A stretch of DNA of 64,000 nucleotides from B1 sp964355075. Its GTDB lineage: Bacteria > Bacteroidota > Bacteroidia > UKL13-3. The stretch spans positions 38,361 through 102,360 of the forward strand of contig CAYHCF010000008.1 of the NCBI GenBank assembly GCA_964355075.1, read 5' to 3'. The notes beneath the pieces were generated by a model that saw only the letters and a program-made list of their open reading frames with translations, searched no databases and was not told the origin of the DNA. Shown piece by piece: positions 42,500-51,520 of this stretch (its first letter is position 1; each line of letters begins with the position of its first letter). The position numbers and the translations under genes were made by a program.

Positions 42500-43063
42500 C
42501 TATATTTTCTGAACCATTTTGTGGTGCATACAGGTTGTTAAATGGTCATTTACCATCCCGGCGGCTTGCATAAATGCATAACAAATTGTTGGGCCCACAA
42601 ATGTAAATCCCCTCTTTTTTAAATCTTTACTCATTGCCACGCTTTCAGATGTATAAGCCGGAATATCTTTGAGGTCTTTCCATTTATTGGTGATTGTTTT
42701 TCCGTTCACAAATTTCCAGATATATTTGTCAAAACTCCCAAATTCCTTCTGAACCAATAGAAAAGCTTTCGCATTTTTGACGGTTCCAAATATTTTCAAC
42801 CTGTTTCGGATAATACCGTCATAAAGTAATAATCTTTCAAGTTTCTTGTCATTAAACTTAGCTATTTTTATTGGGTCAAAGTCACAAAAGGCCTTTCGGA
42901 AATTCTCCCTTTTATACAAAATGGTCTTCCAGCTTAAACCTGCCTGAAAAGCATCTAATACCAAAAATTCGAATAATTTTTGATCATCATGTAAGGAACT
43001 ACCCCATTCTATGTCATGATAAACATTCATTAAAGGGTCATTTTGTGTCCAACTGCAACGCAT
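42500..43063 (-). CDS. tag: DNA-3-methyladenine glycosylase I
   Basis: The product is 187 residues, the family's usual length. Zinc ligands of the Tag fold are in place: Cys3 and His16 (MRCSWTQ, VYHDIEWG) and the C-terminal His and Cys in DHLTTCMHH near residues 175-180. FEFLVLDAFQAGLSWKTIL near 33-50 holds the substrate-binding aromatic and acidic residues. It excises 3-methyladenine from alkylated DNA in base-excision repair. It stands alone on this strand between rseP and purB. No adaptive-response gene is nearby, so its expression is probably constitutive. Confidence 0.93.
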   Translation of the reverse strand: MRCSWTQNDPLMNVYHDIEWGSSLHDDQKLFEFLVLDAFQAGLSWKTILYKRENFRKAFCDFDPIKIAKFNDKKLERLLLYDGIIRNRLKIFGTVKNAKAFLLVQKEFGSFDKYIWKFVNGKTITNKWKDLKDIPAYTSESVAMSKDLKKRGFTFVGPTICYAFMQAAGMVNDHLTTCMHHKMVQKI

Positions 43064-43124
43064 ATTTATTAAATTTTTAGTAAATAATACAATTCAATGC
43101 AGATATGCAAGTGGAGAACTCATT

Positions 43125-43155
43125 TTTTATTTAAGCTCATTCCAGTCTATTTTTG
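43125..43155 (+). promoter_or_regulatory. probable promoter of purB
   Basis: TATTTTTG at 43148-43155 matches the -7 consensus, with TTTT 19 bases upstream (43125-43128) in place of TTTG. The start codon at 43172 follows 16 bases later. Confidence 0.45.
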
Positions 43156-43171
43156 TTTAAATATTTATAAA

Positions 43172-44515
43172 ATGCAACTCAAATCCCTTACTGCAATAAG
43201 TCCAATTGATGGCAGATACCGAAATCAGGTAGAAAGCCTTACCGCTTATTTTAGCGAATTTGCCCTGATCAAATACAGGACTTGGGTAGAAATTGAATAT
43301 TTTATAGCACTTACGCAGGTTCCATTACCCCAATTAATCAATAAGGTATCTGAAAAACAGATCGGGCAATTAAGAAATATTTACTTGAACTTTTCTCCGG
43401 ATCAGGCCAATCAAATCAAAACGATAGAGAAGACCACTAACCATGATGTTAAAGCAGTTGAATATTTTATTAAACACGAATTCGAAAAACTCGGATTGGT
43501 TGAGGTATCCGAATTTGTTCATTTTGGCTTAACCTCTCAGGATATCAACAATACTGCTGTTCCCATGAGTTTGAAGCATGCGGTTGAAAATGAAATATTG
43601 CCTCTCCTCGATCAGGTTTTGATGATTCTTAAATCTCAGGTTAATGAATGGAGAAATATTCCCATGCTTGCCAGAACACATGGTCAACCGGCTACCCCAA
43701 CGCGTTTAGGAAAAGAATGGGAAGTGTTCGTTTCGAGAATTAATAATCAACTGAATCAATTAAAGCAAATAGCCTATCGTGGCAAATTTGGCGGAGCAAC
43801 AGGTAATTTTAATGCACATCATATTGCTTATCCTCACATTGACTGGCATAAATTCGCGACTAACTTTTGTGAAAATTTGGGATTAGAACGTTCTCACCCA
43901 ACCACGCAAATTGAGCATTATGATAATTTAGCAGCCATATTTGATTGCTTTAAGCGAATAAATACCATCCTGATCGATTTTAGCCGTGATGTATGGCAAT
44001 ATGTAGCAATGGATTATTTTAAACAGCATCTTAAAGAGGGAGAGGTTGGTTCCAGTGCCATGCCACATAAAGTGAATCCGATTGATTTTGAAAATGCCGA
44101 GGGAAATCTTGGAATTTCAAATGCTATTTTTGAACATTTATCAGCCAAATTGCCCATATCCAGACTTCAAAGAGATTTATCAGATAGCACCGTTTTAAGA
44201 AATATTGGAGTTCCTTTTGCACATCTGATGATCGCTCTCTATTCCATAAAAAAAGGTTTAGGGAAATTATTACTGAACGCCCCGAAACTAAATGCTGATT
44301 TGGAGGGGAATTGGGTAGTTGTGGCAGAAGCTATTCAAACTATTTTGAGAAGAGAAGGCTTCCCAAAACCCTATGAAGCACTTAAATCGCTGACAAGAAC
44401 GAATGAGGCAATTACTCAGGCATCCATTCAGAACTTTATTGCTTCTTTGCAAATTGATGATTTGTTAAAACAGGAACTTTTAAAAATTTCACCACATAAT
44501 TATACCGGAATCTGA
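43172..44515 (+). CDS. purB: adenylosuccinate lyase
   Basis: The product is 447 residues from the ATG at 43172 (MQLKSLTAISPIDGRYRNQ); a start 25 codons upstream gives a non-family leader and would overrun the promoter. Signature segments: TTNHDVKAVEYF near residue 90, ARTHGQPATPTRLGKEW near 170 with catalytic His, and the loop GSSAMPHKVNPIDFENAEGN near 295 with the catalytic Ser. It acts twice in purine synthesis (SAICAR to AICAR, adenylosuccinate to AMP). It is the E. coli-like long form. The next gene overlaps its stop codon by one base. Confidence 0.95.
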   Translation: MQLKSLTAISPIDGRYRNQVESLTAYFSEFALIKYRTWVEIEYFIALTQVPLPQLINKVSEKQIGQLRNIYLNFSPDQANQIKTIEKTTNHDVKAVEYFIKHEFEKLGLVEVSEFVHFGLTSQDINNTAVPMSLKHAVENEILPLLDQVLMILKSQVNEWRNIPMLARTHGQPATPTRLGKEWEVFVSRINNQLNQLKQIAYRGKFGGATGNFNAHHIAYPHIDWHKFATNFCENLGLERSHPTTQIEHYDNLAAIFDCFKRINTILIDFSRDVWQYVAMDYFKQHLKEGEVGSSAMPHKVNPIDFENAEGNLGISNAIFEHLSAKLPISRLQRDLSDSTVLRNIGVPFAHLMIALYSIKKGLGKLLLNAPKLNADLEGNWVVVAEAIQTILRREGFPKPYEALKSLTRTNEAITQASIQNFIASLQIDDLLKQELLKISPHNYTGI

Positions 44516-45069
44516 TGAAAAAGATACTATTTCTAATCACCGCGATATGCTTAATTCAGGCAGCCTGTAAAGAACCTCTTCCGCATATTATTTTTAACGA
44601 TCAGGACAGCGTAAAAATTGATTTAGGTAGGCATATCAGCAAAGATAATTACGGCGGTTCAATACCCGGAATGGATGCAAAAATTACTGATTATACCTGG
44701 CCTGACCCCTATCAACATATACCTCAAATGCTTAGGGATAGTACCTGGGCGACGAGTTGGGATCAAGCAGGATTTCCAAATGCCAAGAACTTTATCGAGT
44801 TTATTAAGGATTTTCAATTCGATTTAAGGGAGAAAAAAAAGGAGAAAATTGCTGATATGATTATATTTCCTTTGAGTAATTACAAAACCAAAAAGGAATT
44901 CATTGTCCTTTTTGATTCTATTTTCGGACCGGATTTTACTTATGAGGTTTTTTATCAAAACCCCAAAGAAATCTTCCGCAATCAAAATGGGGCCATGTTA
45001 GGAAACGACGGGCAGATATGGTTTAAACAGGTTGGCGGGAGCTATAAAATAATTTCAATAAAGCCTTAA
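44515..45069 (+). CDS. small lipoprotein of unknown function
   Basis: The product is 184 residues. A lipoprotein signal with lipobox LIQAAC puts the acylated Cys at about residue 18. The mature protein is acidic-aromatic (DYTWPDPYQHIPQMLRD) and shows no domain I recognise. Its ATG overlaps the TGA of purB by one base, and the next gene starts two bases after its stop, so the three are one transcript. It is probably anchored in the inner or outer membrane, facing the periplasm. The operon with purB may be only a matter of shared expression. Confidence 0.7.
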   Translation: MKKILFLITAICLIQAACKEPLPHIIFNDQDSVKIDLGRHISKDNYGGSIPGMDAKITDYTWPDPYQHIPQMLRDSTWATSWDQAGFPNAKNFIEFIKDFQFDLREKKKEKIADMIIFPLSNYKTKKEFIVLFDSIFGPDFTYEVFYQNPKEIFRNQNGAMLGNDGQIWFKQVGGSYKIISIKP

Positions 45070-45071
45070 TC

Positions 45072-45533
45072 GTGGTTGAGTTTATTCCTTTCCCTGATCA
45101 TGCAATCGAAGCAATTATCGAGAATCTATTTGAAAATACTCCGGCAAAATGGGGAATATTAACTGCACCACACATGTTGGAACACCTATTGCTGCCAATA
45201 GCAATATCGCAGGGGAAATTAATTGTTCCTCTGGTTACACCTGTTGAAAAAGTTGAAAAAGTCAAACGAATTATGTTGTTAAGTGATTTACCTTTTCAAA
45301 GAAATTTCTCTGCCCCATTTTTGGGATCCGGATTACAGCCCCTCAAATTTCAAAATTTTGAAGAGAGCAAAAAAGAACTGATGAATGAAATTTCTGCTTA
45401 TATAAAATTCTGGGAAGTGAATCAGAATGCCTTATTTACCCATCCAATTTTTGGTTCACTGGACAGGAATGAGTGGCATTTATTTCATCGTAAGCACTTT
45501 ACTCATCATTTTATCCAGTTCAATTTGCTATAA
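45072..45533 (+). CDS. DUF1569/DinB-like protein
   Basis: The product is 153 residues, starting at GTG 45072 (MVEFIPFPDHAIEAII). Residues 40-50 carry APHMLEHLLLPI and the C-terminus reads THPIFGSLDRNEWHLFHRKHFTHHF, with several His residues that could bind metal as in DinB-type four-helix bundles. From memory, the HPIFG-L-EW motif is the DUF1569 pattern. Role unknown; DinB-like proteins include thiol-transferases and metal-dependent hydrolases. It is the last gene of the purB transcript. Confidence 0.65.
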   Translation: MVEFIPFPDHAIEAIIENLFENTPAKWGILTAPHMLEHLLLPIAISQGKLIVPLVTPVEKVEKVKRIMLLSDLPFQRNFSAPFLGSGLQPLKFQNFEESKKELMNEISAYIKFWEVNQNALFTHPIFGSLDRNEWHLFHRKHFTHHFIQFNLL

Positions 45534-45557
45534 TATTTAATAAAATAGCTAGTTCTC

Positions 45558-45588
45558 TTTGGTTTTTACAAAAAAAACCTCAAATTTG
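45558..45588 (+). promoter_or_regulatory. promoter of rpsP-rimM
   Basis: TTTG at 45558-45561 and CAAATTTG at 45581-45588 are spaced by exactly 19 bases, as in the consensus; only the TA of the -7 box is changed. Transcription would begin near 45595, so the hairpin at 45593-45614 would sit at or near the 5' end of the mRNA. Confidence 0.6.
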
Positions 45589-45592
45589 CAGC

Positions 45593-45614
45593 CCCCGGAA
45601 AAGGAGAACCGGGG
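45593..45614 (+). promoter_or_regulatory. GC-rich hairpin in the rpsP leader
   Basis: CCCCGG (45593-45598) pairs with CCGGGG (45609-45614) around the loop AAAAGGAGAA. It stands out in this AT-rich gap and lies 20 bases before the bS16 start. It may stabilise the mRNA 5' end or bind bS16 for feedback control; neither is shown. Confidence 0.45.
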
Positions 45615-45634
45615 ATTTAAACAAAATTTATAGT

Positions 45635-46387
45635 ATGTCAGTAAAAATCAGATTACAACGTCATGGACGTTCAAAATCACCTTTTTACCACGTAGTGGTG
45701 GCGGATTCGCGTGCTCCGAGAGATGGTAAGTTTATCGAAAAAATTGGTTCCTACCTTCCTCAAACGCAGCCTGCAACAATTGAATTGGATGTTGACAGAG
45801 CAACTTATTGGTTGCAAAAAGGGGCGCAAGCCTCCGATACCTGTCGTGCCATCCTTTCTTACAAAGGTGCATTATTAAAAGCTCACTTAGCGGTGGGAGT
45901 TACAAAAGGAGCAATCAGTCAGGAACAGGCAGATGAGAAATTTGCCAGTTGGGTAAGTGACAAAATTAACAAAGTGGAAGCCCATGTGGGTAAAGTTAAA
46001 CAGACCGCTTCTCAAAAATTAGCTGAAAAATTAGCTGAAGAGGCAAAAGTTAATGCAAGTCGCTTGAAAAAACTGGCTGCCAAGGCTGCTGCTTTAGAGG
46101 CTGCAGCAAGGCCTGTGGAAGAGACCGTTGTGGAAGTGAGTGATGAAGTTGCTATCCCGGCCATTGAAACGGCTGAAGCAGTGAATCCTGCCGAAGAAAC
46201 GGTTACTGAAGTAATTGCTGAAGCACCAAACCCGGTTGAAGAAACGATTGCTGAAGTAATTGTTGAAGCATCAAACCCGGTTGAAGAAACGATTGCTGAT
46301 ATTGCTATTGAAGAAACAAAAAATGATATTACAACTGAACCTGAGGCACTTGTCTCTGAAGAAATAAGCGAAAAACCAGTCGAATAA
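45635..46387 (+). CDS. rpsP: 30S ribosomal protein bS16 with long acidic C-terminal extension
   Basis: The product is 250 residues. The bS16 core covers about residues 1-85 (MSVKIRLQRHGRSKSPFYH, DSRAPRDGKFIEKIGSYLP). The tail begins with a Lys/Ala-rich helical stretch (110-158) and continues with acidic repeats: four NPVEET-type units, of which residues 182-226 are three exact 15-residue repeats. Typical bS16 is 80-90 residues, and Bacteroidota forms are often longer, so the extension is expected in kind but large. It probably extends from the ribosome surface. rimM follows after ten bases. Confidence 0.92.
   Translation: MSVKIRLQRHGRSKSPFYHVVVADSRAPRDGKFIEKIGSYLPQTQPATIELDVDRATYWLQKGAQASDTCRAILSYKGALLKAHLAVGVTKGAISQEQADEKFASWVSDKINKVEAHVGKVKQTASQKLAEKLAEEAKVNASRLKKLAAKAAALEAAARPVEETVVEVSDEVAIPAIETAEAVNPAEETVTEVIAEAPNPVEETIAEVIVEASNPVEETIADIAIEETKNDITTEPEALVSEEISEKPVE
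46178..46312 (+). repeat. three 45-bp coding repeats in the bS16 tail
   Basis: The 45-bp units at 46178, 46223 and 46268 each encode a 15-residue NPxEETxxExxxE-type segment. A diverged fourth copy (PVEETVVEV) lies at residues 160-168. The DNA of the second and third units is nearly identical (AACCCGGTTGAAGAAACGAT in both), suggesting recent duplication and possible length variation between strains. Confidence 0.85.
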
Positions 46388-46397
46388 TTTAAAGCTG

Positions 46398-46910
46398 TTG
46401 AAATCAATTAATAGAGAAAATTTTATTGAAATTGGTTCAATTGTTAAGGTTCACGGTACAAAAGGTGAAGTTAAGGTTAGTCTAAACCAGGATACCACTT
46501 TTAAAGAATGGGCTTTTCTCGAAATTAGGGAAAAGCCCGTTCCTTTTTATATTGAAGGAAGCAAGCATTCATTTGAAGAAGAGGCTTTTTTGAAATTTAA
46601 AGGAGTTGACGACATGGAATCTGCCTTGCAACTTGTTGGATATTCTCTGTTATCCCTAAAAGATGGAATTAAAAAATCGGGGACTGAATTCGGAAATGAA
46701 TCAATTATCCATTATCAAATTATGGATTCAAAGTTGGGATTTCTGGGATTGGTTGACCATGTTATTGAGAATCCGATGCAGACTTTGGTTCAAACTACTT
46801 TTAATAAAAAGGAATTACTGATACCGGCGATAAAACCAATACTGATCAAAATAGACGATAAAAAACAAATAATTTTTGTCGATTTACCCGAAGGTTTAAT
46901 AGACCTTTAG
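46398..46910 (+). CDS. rimM: ribosome maturation factor RimM
   Basis: The product is 170 residues, starting at TTG 46398 (MKSINRENFIEIGSIVKVHGTKGEV); no ATG is available. The N-terminal RimM domain (to about 85) and the PRC-barrel domain (about 95-168, MQTLVQTTFNKKELLIPAIKP) are both present. It assists maturation of the 30S head near uS19 and uS13. It follows rpsP by ten bases, the usual operon order, and its stop abuts the convergent MFS gene with no gap. The trmD gene often found next is not here. Confidence 0.92.
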   Translation: MKSINRENFIEIGSIVKVHGTKGEVKVSLNQDTTFKEWAFLEIREKPVPFYIEGSKHSFEEEAFLKFKGVDDMESALQLVGYSLLSLKDGIKKSGTEFGNESIIHYQIMDSKLGFLGLVDHVIENPMQTLVQTTFNKKELLIPAIKPILIKIDDKKQIIFVDLPEGLIDL

Positions 46911-48152
46911 CTAATGATCAAAAACCAATTCTTTCAATTTTTTCGCTTTCCATTGCGTTATTCCAACAACGCCCAAAGTCATAATACCGCCAAACACAAC
47001 CGAATTAACCGTTCCCAATAATCTCGCAGCAACGCCACTTTCAAAGGCTCCAATCTCATTTGAAGAACCAATAAAGATCGTATTAACCGATGAAACCCGT
47101 CCTCTCATTTCATCGGGTGTGTGCAATTGTAAAATATTGGACCGGATAATTACACTGATGCTATCAAAAGCTCCACTTAAAAAAAGCAGGAATAAGGATA
47201 AATAATAATTTTCTGATAAGCCAAACAGGATCATACAAATCCCAAAACCGGCTACTACTTTTATCAAAATTTTTCCTGCATATTTTATTGTTCTGTTCAT
47301 CGATAAGGTTATCATCATGATAACTCCACCCAGAGATGGTGCTGCTCTAAGAAAACCTAAACCTTCCGGGCCTGTTTTTAGTATTTCGTCAGCGAATATC
47401 GGAAGTAAAGCCACCGCCCCTCCAAATAAAACTGAAAACAAATCAAGTGAGAGGGCTGATAATATTATTTTGTGCCGATATACAAAAACAATCCCTTCTT
47501 TTAAGCGGTTAAGTATTTTTTCATTTGATACCGGTTTGGCAGCGAACTCTCCCGAAACATTCATAAGAGAAACAAAAGCGAAAATTGATAATAACAGAAT
47601 AATAACAAACGTATTTTCTATTCCTAAATATCCATAAGAAAGCCCTCCAATGGCAGGCCCAACAACTGCTCCCACCTGCCAGACTGTACTATTTAATGTA
47701 CTGGCATAGGTTAAGATATTTTTGGGGACTATCAGGGAAAGACTTGAAAAGGAAGCCGGGCCGTAGAATCCTCTGGCAAATCCACTCAAAAAGATAAATA
47801 AATAAATCATATAGGCGGAATGTGGTGCATCCATCAGGCTTTTTATTTTGTAATGTGTAAAAAAAGCTAAGCCCATACTACAAAATATGAGTACGCCCAT
47901 GGAAATAAGTAAAATAGTTTTTCGGTTATGAATATCTGCCATATGACCGGCATATAAGGCAATCGAAATCGCAGGTATTGCTTCAGCCAATCCGATCAAC
48001 CCCAGTGATAGGGGATCATGCGTAAGTTTATATATCTCCCAACCCACAATCACAGCTTGCATCTGTAAGGCAAGTGTTATAAACAGGCGTGTACTTAAGA
48101 AAAACCTGAAAGCAGGTATTTGGATAGCTTGAAATGATTGATTTTTTGCCAC
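46911..48152 (-). CDS. MFS transporter, EntS/MFS_3-like
   Basis: The product is 413 residues starting at GTG 48152, with about 12 membrane helices. The GHMADIHNRKTIL loop near residue 72 is the MFS motif A. The SGFARGFYGPA segment near 125 and the large-helix pattern fit the MFS_3 group that includes the enterobactin exporter EntS. The overlap by one base with the ABC permease gene upstream places it in an export operon. The substrate is unknown: a drug, siderophore or lipid are all possible. Confidence 0.85.
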   Translation of the reverse strand: MAKNQSFQAIQIPAFRFFLSTRLFITLALQMQAVIVGWEIYKLTHDPLSLGLIGLAEAIPAISIALYAGHMADIHNRKTILLISMGVLIFCSMGLAFFTHYKIKSLMDAPHSAYMIYLFIFLSGFARGFYGPASFSSLSLIVPKNILTYASTLNSTVWQVGAVVGPAIGGLSYGYLGIENTFVIILLLSIFAFVSLMNVSGEFAAKPVSNEKILNRLKEGIVFVYRHKIILSALSLDLFSVLFGGAVALLPIFADEILKTGPEGLGFLRAAPSLGGVIMMITLSMNRTIKYAGKILIKVVAGFGICMILFGLSENYYLSLFLLFLSGAFDSISVIIRSNILQLHTPDEMRGRVSSVNTIFIGSSNEIGAFESGVAARLLGTVNSVVFGGIMTLGVVGITQWKAKKLKELVFDH

Positions 48153-49465
48153 TAATTTTTACTGATTAACCATTTCCAGATTTCTTTATACGTTGGCTTT
48201 TTACCGTAAGTTAAGATTCCGATTTTATAAATTCTTCCTGCTAACCAAACTGTAAAAATAAAACCGACAGCCATACAAATCATAGAGGCAATTATTTGCC
48301 AGGTTGGAACCCCAAAAGGCAATCTTACCATCATAATAACAGGAGAGCTGAATGGAATCATCGAAAGCCAGATAGCCATTGAACCATTCGGGGAATTTGT
48401 GACAACCGATTGTGCAAGGGCAATTGAAAATATCAGCGGAAGCGTAATGGGCATCATAAATTGTTGGGTATCCGTTTCGTTATCAACTGCTGAACCAATT
48501 GCGGCAAAAAGGGCTCCATAAAAAAGGTATCCACTAATAAAATAAAATACAAACATTCCTAATATCAAACCAAAATTAAAGTTCCCCAAATCACTTAAAA
48601 ATCCCCCTATTCCAACCTGACTGGCATGTTGAGCAGCGGCTGTACCATCAACTAAAGTATCAGCACTTACATTCATGAAACTCAAAACCAAACCTGAAAC
48701 AGGAGCACTTAAAGCCATTACCAATATCACCCATAAAATAAATTGAGTTAAGCCAACAAAAGCAATTCCAACAATTTTTCCCATCATCAGTTCGAATGGT
48801 TTTACAGAGGAAATGATCACTTCAACAATTCGGTTTGTTTTTTCTTCAATAACACCCTTCATCACCTGAACGCCATAAAGAAAAATAAACATATAAATCA
48901 AAAAAGCACCAATAAACCCAATTAAGGTAGTTACACCCGAATTGCCCTTTTCCATCCCGGATGGCGTATTTTTTATAGTGTTTATATTAACAGATGTATT
49001 ATTTATCCGATTTAAAATATTTTGGTCGATACCGTTATCCCTTAGTTTTTTGTCTTTAATTAAATTTCCCAATTGGCTTTCCAGAGAGCTTATCATGTTT
49101 AAACCCGGTTGCTCATTTGCAATCAACTTAAATTGTACATTTAATCCCGAAATAGAATCCGGAACAAATAAAACCCCATAAACGGTTTCATTTTGTAAGA
49201 GCCTCTTTGCATCCTCTTCTTTTAAGGTCTGAAATGAGAAATCGATCGATTTGCTATCTTTCAGTTTTTCTTCAAAAATATGTGTCGGGTCGTTTACTAG
49301 TATACTTTTTTTATTATCGGTAATGTCTTTATTAAAGGAGAAATAGAAAATTATACCATAAAATAATACAATAAGAATTGGAGACAAAAGGGTCATAATT
49401 ATAAATGACCTTTTCTTAACCCGGGAGAGATATTCTCTTTTACTGATGAGCCAGATTTTATACAT
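48152..49465 (-). CDS. ABC-2 type transporter permease, NatB-like
   Basis: The product is 437 residues. The first transmembrane helix is near residues 22-45 (SFIIMTLLSPILIVLFYGI). A periplasmic domain (to about 175) is followed by five or more helices in the C-terminal half (GFIGAFLIYMFIFLYGV onward). The layout matches ABC-2 permeases of the NatB/YhaP type, which export Na+ or small molecules. The eight-base overlap with the ATPase gene upstream makes the partnership clear. The RIVEVIISSVKPFELMMGK segment near 230 is characteristic of the group. Confidence 0.87.
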   Translation of the reverse strand: MYKIWLISKREYLSRVKKRSFIIMTLLSPILIVLFYGIIFYFSFNKDITDNKKSILVNDPTHIFEEKLKDSKSIDFSFQTLKEEDAKRLLQNETVYGVLFVPDSISGLNVQFKLIANEQPGLNMISSLESQLGNLIKDKKLRDNGIDQNILNRINNTSVNINTIKNTPSGMEKGNSGVTTLIGFIGAFLIYMFIFLYGVQVMKGVIEEKTNRIVEVIISSVKPFELMMGKIVGIAFVGLTQFILWVILVMALSAPVSGLVLSFMNVSADTLVDGTAAAQHASQVGIGGFLSDLGNFNFGLILGMFVFYFISGYLFYGALFAAIGSAVDNETDTQQFMMPITLPLIFSIALAQSVVTNSPNGSMAIWLSMIPFSSPVIMMVRLPFGVPTWQIIASMICMAVGFIFTVWLAGRIYKIGILTYGKKPTYKEIWKWLISKN

Positions 49466-50381
49466 GATTGATTGTGTTTTTGTTTTGTACAGCCTGAATA
49501 AAAATCTCTTCCATGGTAGGAAGTTTTTCTGAAAACCCTAAAATCTCAATCCCTCTATTCATTAAATATTGAATGAGCCGATTTGAATGAATCTCATTTT
49601 TTATACTAATGATTGATTTGAATTTGTCGTTTTTAATCTGGTTCTCATTAACAGTGATTATTTCGTCTGAATCAAGCATGCTGCCAGAATATATTATTTC
49701 AAACTGGTTGGTTTTAAATTTCTGTTTAATTTCTTCCACTTTGCCATCCAAAACTTTTTCAGACTTATTTAAAAGGGCAATATGATCACATAACAACTCA
49801 ACAGAATCCATTCGGTGGGTAGAAAAAATGATGCTTGCCCCATTCTCCCTTAATAATAATATTTCATCCACCAGTATCTGAGCATTTATTGGATCGAAAC
49901 CTGAAAAAGGTTCATCTAATATAATTAGTTTGGGTTCATGCAATACCGTAGCAATAAACTGTACTTTTTGTTGCATCCCTTTCGAAAGCTCTTCAACTTT
50001 TTTTCCATACCAATCCTTTAATTCAAATCTGTCGACCCAATATTTTAATCTATGTTTTGCAAGCTTTTTCGATACGCCTTTTAGTTCAGCAAAATAAAGT
50101 AATTGCTCCCCAACCAACATCTTTTTATATAAACCTCTCTCTTCAGGCAAATACCCCATATCAAAAATATGCCTGGATTGAAGGGGCTCATTGTTAAAAA
50201 AGATGGTTCCTTTGTCAGCTTGCATGATCTGTGTAATAATTCTGATCAAACTTGTTTTACCGGCACCATTCGGACCCAGTAATCCATATATCGAACCTGT
50301 TTCTATTGAAATATCAACTGAATTTAAGGCAACATGAGTCTGATAATTTTTACAAATCCCTTTGGCTTCAATAATCTTCAT
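49458..50381 (-). CDS. ABC transporter ATP-binding protein, NatA-like
   Basis: The product is 307 residues. Walker A (GLLGPNGAGKTSL) is near residue 35, the signature LSKGMQQKV near 140, Walker B LIILDEPFSGFD near 160 and the H-loop STHRM near 195. The C-terminal DUF4162-like extension is present, as in NatA and drug-resistance ATPases. With the downstream permease it forms an exporter; the cargo is unknown. It is first in a three-gene minus-strand operon (ATPase, permease, MFS). The 214-base gap upstream (50382-50595) shows TTATTTG-like promoter sequence near the start codon and no gene. Confidence 0.9.
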   Translation of the reverse strand: MKIIEAKGICKNYQTHVALNSVDISIETGSIYGLLGPNGAGKTSLIRIITQIMQADKGTIFFNNEPLQSRHIFDMGYLPEERGLYKKMLVGEQLLYFAELKGVSKKLAKHRLKYWVDRFELKDWYGKKVEELSKGMQQKVQFIATVLHEPKLIILDEPFSGFDPINAQILVDEILLLRENGASIIFSTHRMDSVELLCDHIALLNKSEKVLDGKVEEIKQKFKTNQFEIIYSGSMLDSDEIITVNENQIKNDKFKSIISIKNEIHSNRLIQYLMNRGIEILGFSEKLPTMEEIFIQAVQNKNTINHV

Positions 50382-50595
50382 ATTGCAAATAAAGTTATAT
50401 TAGGAGTTCAAAAGATGGTTTTTTAGTATTTACCAAAAAAAAGAATTGAATTGTAAGCCAGGTGTTTTAGAGCGGCCATCCTAATTATTTGAATATTAAT
50501 TGAATTCGAAATCTTAATTTCATGGATAGTCTTTTTCAAAGATTTATCAGAATTTACAGAGTAAATGTACTTAATTTGCATGTAGATTTAGTTAA

Positions 50596-51405
50596 ATGAT
50601 TTCATTGAGGAACCTTTTTTTAGTTATTGGATTACTTTCCATATCTCAAGTTAAATCTAGTAATCTTAAACCTGCTAATTTTTACAAAGCCCTGTATAGC
50701 AAAGGTATGGATGGGTGGCGCATTGGAGGGGGTTTGGGCACTGCACTCTACATGGGAGATCAGATGGATTATACCATCACACGCCATTATGGAGTTTTTA
50801 ATGAGTTAAAAGCCAATATTACTCTGGGAGTATATAAAAATATCGATATCTATGACGAATATGGTTTTGTATACAAACATGGAGGATTTCAAACGTTAAA
50901 ATCAGATAACTCGCAATATGTTGAGTGTTTTTTTGATGAAATTCAAATGAATTTTCAAAAAAGTTTAAATGGAGATGTGGGCATGCATGGGGGAAGGTTT
51001 ACCTGCAATTTGCAATATGGTTTTGGGGTAATGTATTATAAGGCACGTTACGGTTCGGTTAATACTTATTTAAAGGATTTTGGGAAAATGGTATCCTCGA
51101 TAGGTTATGGAATGTCTGGAGCTGGCAAAAATTACGGAAATTTTTTTGAAAATATTCCTTCAAAGAGATTTACTCCAATAGGCAATATAGGTCTTAACAT
51201 TGGGGTTAAAATTAATAGAAATCTCGCAATATTTTGGGAAAATAGCCTTCAAATTTCCCTATCTAATAAACTTTCAGGGAACCTAAGTAAAAATTCTTCA
51301 TTCCCTCCTGATTGTTACTTTTATTCAGGTCTGAGTTTTTTTTATTATTTTGGTATGGTTGCAGGCAGATTAAATTGCCCTAGTTTACACTTTGGATACG
51401 ATTAA
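50596..51405 (+). CDS. secreted protein, probable outer-membrane barrel, tandem paralog 1
   Basis: The product is 269 residues with a signal peptide (LRNLFLVIGLLSISQVKS). It shares with its two neighbours a GWRIGGGLGTALYMGDQMDY start, alternating aromatic strands, and the ending NKLSGNL, PPDCYFYSG. Glycine- and aromatic-rich alternating segments point to a small beta-barrel, as in porins with about eight to twelve strands. A shared upstream element ACTTAATTTGC lies about 25 bases before the start. Family not recognised. It is close to paralog 2 (most residues conserved), and the three genes probably arose by local duplication. Confidence 0.75.
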   Translation: MISLRNLFLVIGLLSISQVKSSNLKPANFYKALYSKGMDGWRIGGGLGTALYMGDQMDYTITRHYGVFNELKANITLGVYKNIDIYDEYGFVYKHGGFQTLKSDNSQYVECFFDEIQMNFQKSLNGDVGMHGGRFTCNLQYGFGVMYYKARYGSVNTYLKDFGKMVSSIGYGMSGAGKNYGNFFENIPSKRFTPIGNIGLNIGVKINRNLAIFWENSLQISLSNKLSGNLSKNSSFPPDCYFYSGLSFFYYFGMVAGRLNCPSLHFGYD

Positions 51406-51520
51406 AATAAAGTGAATATCTACGATCTTGTACTATTAAACTTTAACCGTTTACTTTATCTTACCACATAATTTGCAATTTTCGAAAAATATTTACTTAA
51501 TTTGCTTTAAGATTAAGCAA

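Noticed and set aside
46012..46407. Antisense frame across the bS16 tail
   Set aside because: Ser/Ala/Thr-rich translation of the repeat on the wrong strand; bS16 is certain.
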